The notes under the pieces: generated by a model | Database searches by the model: none | The model's input: the letters and a program-made list of their open reading frames with translations, nothing else | Told to the model about the DNA's origin: nothing | Position numbers and translations under genes: made by a program | Shown: one piece after another, positions 38,254-42,442 of the stretch | Numbering within the stretch: the first letter of the stretch is position 1 | Layout of the letters: each line of letters opens with the position of its first letter | Source of the DNA: Nitrospira sp. | GTDB taxonomy: Bacteria; Nitrospirota; Nitrospiria; Nitrospirales; Nitrospiraceae | Assembly: GCA_024331085.1 (NCBI GenBank) | Contig: JANDJG010000013.1 | Location: 1-42,442 of the forward strand | DNA: 42,442 nt | Direction: 5' to 3'

Positions 38254-38780
38254 TACACACCTCCGCCCTGACGATTATCGACCACGGTCACTTCCGGCGC
38301 AATGCGCGGGGGAGGCGGCACCGGAGTCAGCCTCGTGAACAGGCGAGCCGTGCCCCTGACCTCTTTGCCGTATTTGCGGTTATGCGCCACATCCACCTTT
38401 ACGGAAGCGCTCCAGACGGCGAAGCCCACCTTGGCCTGCGCCGCGATCTTCACGTTGGTTTCACGGCTTGTGGTGGTCTTAATATCCATGGTGACTTCGA
38501 TCGTCGCCTCAGTGAACTGATAGAACGTCGGCAGCAGACCGATCTGTAGCAATGAGACGTCCACGGGAGGCGACTGCGAGAAACTGACAGTCCCGTCGGC
38601 GGCGATGGTCTGTGTGACGTTCAGCACGATCGGTACGGTTGTCTCGGCCAACAGTTTCGCCGTCGCCACCGATGCTTCGTCCAACGCCGTTTGCCCAGCG
38701 GCGATGCCGAGGGCCAATTTGGTGACCATTTCCGGAAACGGGGTATCCAGCAACTCCTGACCTACACTGGGCATAGGCAC
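38253..38780 (-). CDS. Operon protein, paralogue A (DUF2589-like pattern)
   Basis: This 175-residue protein starts behind AAGGAGGTG, a very strong ribosome-binding site. The N-terminal helix is LLDTPFPEMVTKLALGIAAG, and the core reads VSLLQIGLLPTFYQFTEAT followed by IEVTMDIKTT. Then come beta strands (AKVGFAVWSASVKVDVAHNR), TRLTPVPPPPRIAPEVTV and a terminal RQGGG. It has no signal peptide and no catalytic motif. High expected translation and two paralogues in tandem suggest a structural or binding subunit. The gene begins 18 nt after the 106-residue protein gene. Confidence 0.72.
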   Translation of the reverse strand: MPMPSVGQELLDTPFPEMVTKLALGIAAGQTALDEASVATAKLLAETTVPIVLNVTQTIAADGTVSFSQSPPVDVSLLQIGLLPTFYQFTEATIEVTMDIKTTTSRETNVKIAAQAKVGFAVWSASVKVDVAHNRKYGKEVRGTARLFTRLTPVPPPPRIAPEVTVVDNRQGGGV

Positions 38781-38798
38781 CTCCTTCTTTCGGTCGGT

Positions 38799-39119
38799 TT
38801 ATCCGCGATCGGATTTTGCTCCCTCGACCGCGCGCCGGAACAGCTCCAGCCGGCGTTGGTCAATCGACACTCCCCTGACGAAATGAAATCCCGGCGCCTT
38901 TTCAAGGCTCATGGCCGGTGAAAAAGGCAGTTCCGCCAACATCCAACCGGACGCACTCAAAACAATCTTTCCCCCCATGGCTTTCACCCGGCCCGGGATC
39001 GTCTGATTGGATGGGTCGTATCTCACAAGGAAAAGCTGCCGGTCCGAACTTTCCGCCCGCTTCAGCGTGATACTGGCGCCGAAGTGTCGCGCCACGTAAG
39101 AGTCTCGGGTCATCATCAT
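38799..39119 (-). CDS. 106-residue protein, first gene of the operon
   Basis: This gene starts at one of three consecutive ATG codons (39119, 39116, 39113). After RDSYVARHFGASITLKRAES the product has an alpha-beta domain: RQLFLVRYD strand, IPGRVKAMGGKIVLSASGWM, LAELPFSPAMSLEKAPG, FHFVRGVSIDQRR. The pattern (strand, helix, GG turn, strand ending W-M-x-A-E-L, helix with APG, F-x-F-V) resembles the peptidase inhibitor I9 / propeptide fold, but no protease gene is near. There is no signal peptide. It probably heads the operon; no strong promoter was identified upstream, and it diverges from the nitrobindin-like gene. Confidence 0.65.
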   Translation of the reverse strand: MMMTRDSYVARHFGASITLKRAESSDRQLFLVRYDPSNQTIPGRVKAMGGKIVLSASGWMLAELPFSPAMSLEKAPGFHFVRGVSIDQRRLELFRRAVEGAKSDRG

Positions 39120-39227
39120 GCCGTTTCTTCGACGAGAGGACTCCGTCTTAACACGTATACCAAGACGAAGCAATAGGAGTTTTGGTGCTCTTGCTGTTTC
39201 AGTGCATGGGCCCGTCCTCCATTCCGC

Positions 39228-39257
39228 TTGACGGACAACCTGCACGACTGGGATAGT
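39228..39257 (+). promoter_or_regulatory. Possible promoter of the nitrobindin-like gene
   Basis: TTGACG (39228-39233) and GATAGT (39252-39257) are 18 bp apart, with a start site near 39264 and a leader of about 90 nt. Confidence 0.35.
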
Positions 39258-39354
39258 GAGCCGGTTTCGCCACAGATACGAAACAGTGACGAATGGCGCA
39301 GTCCGAGCTCTTGTCACCTCACCGGTGTCCCATCGTCAACAAGAAGGAGGCCTT

Positions 39355-39921
39355 ATGGATTCGGATTTGATCAAACAGCTCGGGCCGTTGGCGCCGCTGG
39401 CCGGTATATGGGAGGGAGACAAGGGCGGGGACGTGGCGCCGGGAGACGATCGCGGGACGGAACGGAATGTTTTTCGCGAACGGATCACCTTTGAGCCGAT
39501 CGGGCCGATACGCAATCATGAACAAGTCTTGTACGGATTACGCTATGCCACGGTAGCGCGGCGGATCGGGGAAACCGATCCCTTTCATGAAGAAGTCGGC
39601 TACTGGCTCTGGGACCCAGGGGAACGACAAGTGTTGCGCTGCTTCATCGTGCCGCGCGGAGTGGCGCTGATCGCCGGCGGCACGGCCGAGCCCACGGCCA
39701 CGACCTTTACCCTGCTGGCCGAGGCCGGATCGGACACCTATGGCATTTGTTCAAACCGGTTCCTCGCCAAGGAGTTCAAGACCGTGCGGTACGAGTTGGT
39801 CGTGACGATCATGGACCGCAACCACTTTCACTATCGGGAGGACACGCAGCTTCTCATGCCCGGCCGCCCTGAGCTGTTTCATCACACGGATGAAAACACG
39901 CTTTTGAAGGTGGAGGGATAG
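39355..39921 (+). CDS. Nitrobindin-like heme-binding beta-barrel protein (DUF1794/FABP type)
   Basis: This 188-residue protein starts at ATG 39355 behind AAGGAGG. LAPLAGIWEGDKGGDVAPG near the N terminus is the GxWxGxG-type signature of this barrel family. It continues with RERITFEPIGPIRNHEQVLYGL and HEEVGYWLWDPGERQVLRC, and ends ELFHHTDENTLLKVEG, whose histidine corresponds to the heme ligand of nitrobindins. Such proteins bind ferric heme and can isomerise peroxynitrite or bind NO, which would suit a nitrogen-cycling host; heme binding here is inferred. The frame is open upstream, but the ribosome-binding site fixes this start. Confidence 0.8.
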   Translation: MDSDLIKQLGPLAPLAGIWEGDKGGDVAPGDDRGTERNVFRERITFEPIGPIRNHEQVLYGLRYATVARRIGETDPFHEEVGYWLWDPGERQVLRCFIVPRGVALIAGGTAEPTATTFTLLAEAGSDTYGICSNRFLAKEFKTVRYELVVTIMDRNHFHYREDTQLLMPGRPELFHHTDENTLLKVEG

Positions 39922-40099
39922 AAAAATCTTGTTCGTCATCCTTTTCTTTACAGAAAGCTCGCTCTTCTAGCCTGAGCTCTCCAGGAAGAACATCCCCCAA
40001 GCCATCGACATGCATAGATGAACATTTGACACCCCACAATTGATTTGCTAAGTGTAAACCATTGGATTTTGATGCCTCTGTCTCATTACTGAGGTTGCA

Positions 40100-40738
40100 G
40101 TGTTTCATATGGATATTTTAGGGATTGTCAGCTTCATTCTCACAATACTTTCAACGGCTATTGCCTTTTGGAAACATCACCGTGCAGATGATGCCGAAAA
40201 GCAATTCACAGAAAGTATCATCCAAAAGCTACCGCATCAGATTGCAGAACAGTTACTACATCGCTTTACTTTACAAAATAGGGATTTGACACCCAGTCAA
40301 CCAAGTTCTAACACTCGATTCAGCATCTCATATGCTGACATAAATGGCGATGGAATGGATGAGCTTTTGGTCCAATATCCTGGCGGTGTCCACGGTTCGG
40401 TTCTTGATGTTTTCGGATGGAAGGACATGGAGTTTCGCCATCTTGGTGGCCTAGCCGTAGGCACTCCTGAAGGGTTTTGGGCTCAGGACTTCGACCATGA
40501 CGGCCGCATCGAGATAGGCACAAAAGAAACCGATTGGTCCACCGACCTTCCCTATTGTTTGGCGCCACGGCTCTTGCAATGGTACCGATGGACCAATAAC
40601 TCCTTTCAAAAGGTTCATGAGGTAAAAGACTACTCTTCTGCTGATTTGGCAGAAATAAAGGCCAAATTTCTTCAGGAACGACAAGAGGACCCACCTAACA
40701 GTATAGGAGAGACAAGATCTGCGTCCCATGCTTGTTGA
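40100..40738 (+). CDS. Membrane-anchored FG-GAP/EF-hand-like protein
   Basis: This 212-residue product starts at GTG 40100 (TGAGG upstream) or ATG 40109. An N-terminal membrane helix (DILGIVSFILTILSTAIAFW) is followed by a charged linker and a domain with two calcium-type loops: DINGDGMDELLVQ and DFDHDGRIEIG. These FG-GAP/VCBS-like loops flank GSVLDVFGWKD and FWAQ. Function is unknown. The gene and its flanks are more AT-rich than the rest of the window and have different codon choices, which suggests horizontal acquisition. Confidence 0.65.
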   Translation: MFHMDILGIVSFILTILSTAIAFWKHHRADDAEKQFTESIIQKLPHQIAEQLLHRFTLQNRDLTPSQPSSNTRFSISYADINGDGMDELLVQYPGGVHGSVLDVFGWKDMEFRHLGGLAVGTPEGFWAQDFDHDGRIEIGTKETDWSTDLPYCLAPRLLQWYRWTNNSFQKVHEVKDYSSADLAEIKAKFLQERQEDPPNSIGETRSASHAC

Positions 40739-40816
40739 CCATTTTCTTGACGTTGATCCATAACTTTTCCCAAAGGGTTTTCTTCTATGCTTTGATAACC
40801 TGAAATCTCGTCCAAG

Positions 40817-40865
40817 GCACAATCATTGTGCATGATTCGACTTTGCATGGCTCATGCATAATCAT
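40817..40865. repeat. Two adjacent palindromes (REP- or element-end-like)
   Basis: GCACAAT-C-ATTGTGC (40817-40831) is a perfect inverted repeat. Directly next to it, ATGATT...TGCATG-GCT-CATGCA...AATCAT (40832-40865) forms a second interrupted stem. They lie in AT-rich, gene-free DNA (40739-40961). Confidence 0.4.
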
Positions 40866-40961
40866 AAATGGAGGGCTACAGGAATCCGCTCTCGTGTGCT
40901 GTACATGTCCAAACCTGAAATCATTGCTCTAACACTCTACAGGCAGTCGTGAGCGAAAATC

Positions 40962-40991
40962 TCAGTTCATATTGGGAGCAAGGAACCGCAC
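40962..40991 (-). pseudogene. Nine-codon stub of a DUF5615 toxin
   Basis: Four bases after the DUF433 antitoxin stop, a GTG (40991) opens a frame reading VRFLAPNMN and then a stop. DUF5615 PIN-like toxins that follow DUF433 genes typically begin M-[RK]-F-L-A-D-E-N, so this looks like the first codons of a toxin gene that is broken or lost. Confidence 0.4.
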
Positions 40992-40995
40992 GGAG

Positions 40996-41247
40996 TCAGT
41001 GTTTGCGGCGCTTACGGGAAGGAACTCCGACCAGCACCGTCTCCTCGTGGGCCACGGCGTCGGCCGCATAGCGAATGGCGGCGTGAATATCGGCCTTGGT
41101 CAGCCTGGGATAGGCATCGAGCAGATCCTCCTCGGTGGCCCCCTCGCCGAGCTTTCGGAGAATCAACTCAACGGGAATACGTGTGCCACGAATGACGGGT
41201 TTTCCCATCATCACTGTGGGATTCATCTCGATTCGACTCGTCGCCAT
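40996..41247 (-). CDS. DUF433 (VapB45-type) antitoxin
   Basis: This 83-residue protein starts at ATG 41247 behind GAGGAG. It contains NPTVMMGKPVIRGTRIPVELIL and LGEGATEEDLLDAYPRLTKADIHAAI, the standard DUF433 winged-helix domain of type II toxin-antitoxin antitoxins. These normally pair with a DUF5615 PIN-like ribonuclease encoded immediately downstream. Here no full toxin gene follows; only a short stub is seen, so the antitoxin seems to be an orphan. The last residues (PSRKRRKH) are basic. Confidence 0.88.
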   Translation of the reverse strand: MATSRIEMNPTVMMGKPVIRGTRIPVELILRKLGEGATEEDLLDAYPRLTKADIHAAIRYAADAVAHEETVLVGVPSRKRRKH

Positions 41248-41326
41248 GTTGGGCTCCTCATCGGAATGGGTTTGAGTATAACAAACGGCCTTGGCAAATC
41301 CCAACCAAGGATGCCGGCCCTTCCAT

Positions 41327-42442
41327 CTACATCTTCTCCTTGCGTCTGGCCAACGTCAGCGCGAGCCACACCCAGAGAACCATCAACGGCACCAGGGCCC
41401 AGGCGATGTGGGTCGTCGCGGCTCCCAACGATTTCAAGCCGGTGACCAGCCAGGCGGTGGAGGCATCACCGCCCCGCGAGACGGCCGTGTCGATGAAGTT
41501 CTTGGCCTTGTATTTTTCTTCACGGCCGAGCACGGTAAACAACACTTCGCGCGACGGTTTGGAGAGGGCATATTCGCTCACCCTTCGCAGAACCGAAAAG
41601 ACGACATAGACGGCCAGCGTCGGCCAGAGGGCGATTCCCAGAAATCCCGCGACGCTGATCGCCGGCAGACACACGAGGCCCGCGACCAGGCCGAATCGCC
41701 CGATCAGCCGGTTGGTGATGAAAAGCTGGGTCGTCCACGTCAACAGATTGGTCGTGAAATCGATCGTGGAAAAGAGCCTGGTCCTGGCTTCCGGCTGATC
41801 CAGATAGTCCGCCACGAGTCTGGTCTGCTCGAAGTAGAGAAACGTGGCCGTCATGGTCAGCAGCCCGATGTAGCCGCAAATGCCCAGGAGATAGGGCGAC
41901 GACAGTGCGAGGCGCACGCCCGCCAACACGCCTCCCCTGAGCGGATCGCCTGGATGAGGCGGATGACGGGCTGCGCGTGCAGTCCCCCACCATTCAAGCC
42001 GGTCGATACAGACCAGACACACCCCCAGAAAACCGGCCGAGATCAGCATCAGCACCGGAACCGAAACAAAAAAGGTCAAGCCCGTCGTGAGGAGGGGACC
42101 GAGCAACGCGCCGCTGCTCCCGCCGGCGGCGATGACGCCGAACAGCCTCGTCCCCTGCTCCGGCGTAAACAGATCGTCCATGAAACTCCAAAACACCGAT
42201 ACGACGAACAGGTTGAACACCGACAGCCAGACGAAAAACCCACGGGCCACCCATTCCACCTGCCAATGACTCGACATCACGACGTAAAAGACCGCCAGAT
42301 TGGTCATGAAGAACGTATAGATCGTCAGGAGCAGCCGATAGCGGGAACAGCGGGCGGACAGCCAGCCGAACAGCGGCGTCGCGAGCACCATCGTGACGAA
42401 CGTCGCGCTCATCAGCCAGGGAAGATGCTTGATCCCCCCTTC
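41327..42442 (-). CDS. MFS-type transporter resembling NTP/NDP exchangers (5' end beyond the right edge)
   Basis: At least 371 residues are visible. Coding continues to the window edge (upstream residues read IKHLPWLMSATFVTM), so the ATG at 42412 is internal. About ten predicted membrane helices are present. LPWL..TFV, SVFWSFMDDLFTPEQGTRLFGVIAAGGSSGALLGP and SEYALSKPSREVLFTVLGREEKYKAKNFIDTAVSRGGDA resemble bacterial proteins annotated as NTP/NDP exchange transporters or ATP/ADP translocase-like MFS. In free-living bacteria this group rarely has a proven substrate, so nucleotide transport should not be assumed. It lies upstream of the DUF433 gene with a 79-nt gap. Confidence 0.75.
   Translation of the reverse strand, partial: EGGIKHLPWLMSATFVTMVLATPLFGWLSARCSRYRLLLTIYTFFMTNLAVFYVVMSSHWQVEWVARGFFVWLSVFNLFVVSVFWSFMDDLFTPEQGTRLFGVIAAGGSSGALLGPLLTTGLTFFVSVPVLMLISAGFLGVCLVCIDRLEWWGTARAARHPPHPGDPLRGGVLAGVRLALSSPYLLGICGYIGLLTMTATFLYFEQTRLVADYLDQPEARTRLFSTIDFTTNLLTWTTQLFITNRLIGRFGLVAGLVCLPAISVAGFLGIALWPTLAVYVVFSVLRRVSEYALSKPSREVLFTVLGREEKYKAKNFIDTAVSRGGDASTAWLVTGLKSLGAATTHIAWALVPLMVLWVWLALTLARRKEKM

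Overview
The window is GC-rich, densely coded chromosomal DNA from a Gram-negative-type bacterium: it has lipoproteins, an RlpA/SPOR protein, an AmpG-like permease and a PEP-CTERM sorted protein. Gene content and protein style suggest a Nitrospira-like member of the Nitrospirota, but no rRNA or species marker is present, so this is an inference. No tRNA, rRNA or CRISPR array was seen.

Layout. 1-6037 (minus): a tryptophan operon, lysM lipoprotein-trpE-trpG-trpD-trpC-trpF-trpB, with a good sigma70-type promoter at 6134-6162; trpB runs off the left edge. 6242-8305 (plus): NAD-dependent DNA ligase, convergent with a CorC/HlyC-type membrane protein. 9806-10900 (minus): rlpA and a double ACT-domain gene. 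10.9-14.2 kb is gene-poor and decayed. It holds a PsiE-like membrane protein, a 32-residue membrane protein, a DUF4870-type protein and the broken remains of two transposases (IS5/IS1182-like and probably IS30-like). 14238-17765 (minus): the B12-dependent ribonucleotide reductase NrdJ, with a control region carrying an NrdR-box pair over its promoter and two DnaA boxes upstream.

18.0-22.7 kb: a DUF4359-type protein, an AmpG-like permease, an exported hypothetical, and a PEP-CTERM protein gene behind a leader of about 330 nt. The PEP-CTERM gene seems frameshifted at its 3' end and is followed by the decayed tail of a HAF-repeat/PEP-CTERM gene. 22.7-25.4 kb (plus): the tandem methylthiotransferases mtaB and miaB, with mtaB possibly leaderless. 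25.9-26.7 kb: a 27-residue membrane peptide coupled to a lipoprotein. 26.7-28.5 kb (minus): mutY (short form), mutT and a PolB-like 3'-5' exonuclease, a compact oxidative-damage operon. 28.7-32.9 kb: an exported coiled-coil protein, a PilZ protein, a zinc-ribbon Nudix hydrolase and the Lon protease.

33.0-35.7 kb (minus): a SAM-dependent methyltransferase behind a ProA-like protein in which the catalytic cysteine position is alanine. 35.9-39.1 kb (minus): the most novel part, a tight six-gene operon of small proteins. It encodes a 106-residue protein, three proteins sharing an N-terminal helix (two of them clear paralogues), a coiled-coil protein and a TPR protein. I cannot assign it to a described system. 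39.3-42.4 kb: a nitrobindin-like beta-barrel protein, an FG-GAP/EF-hand-like membrane protein in more AT-rich DNA, a DUF433 antitoxin whose toxin seems reduced to a nine-codon stub, and a partial NTP/NDP-exchanger-like transporter at the right edge.
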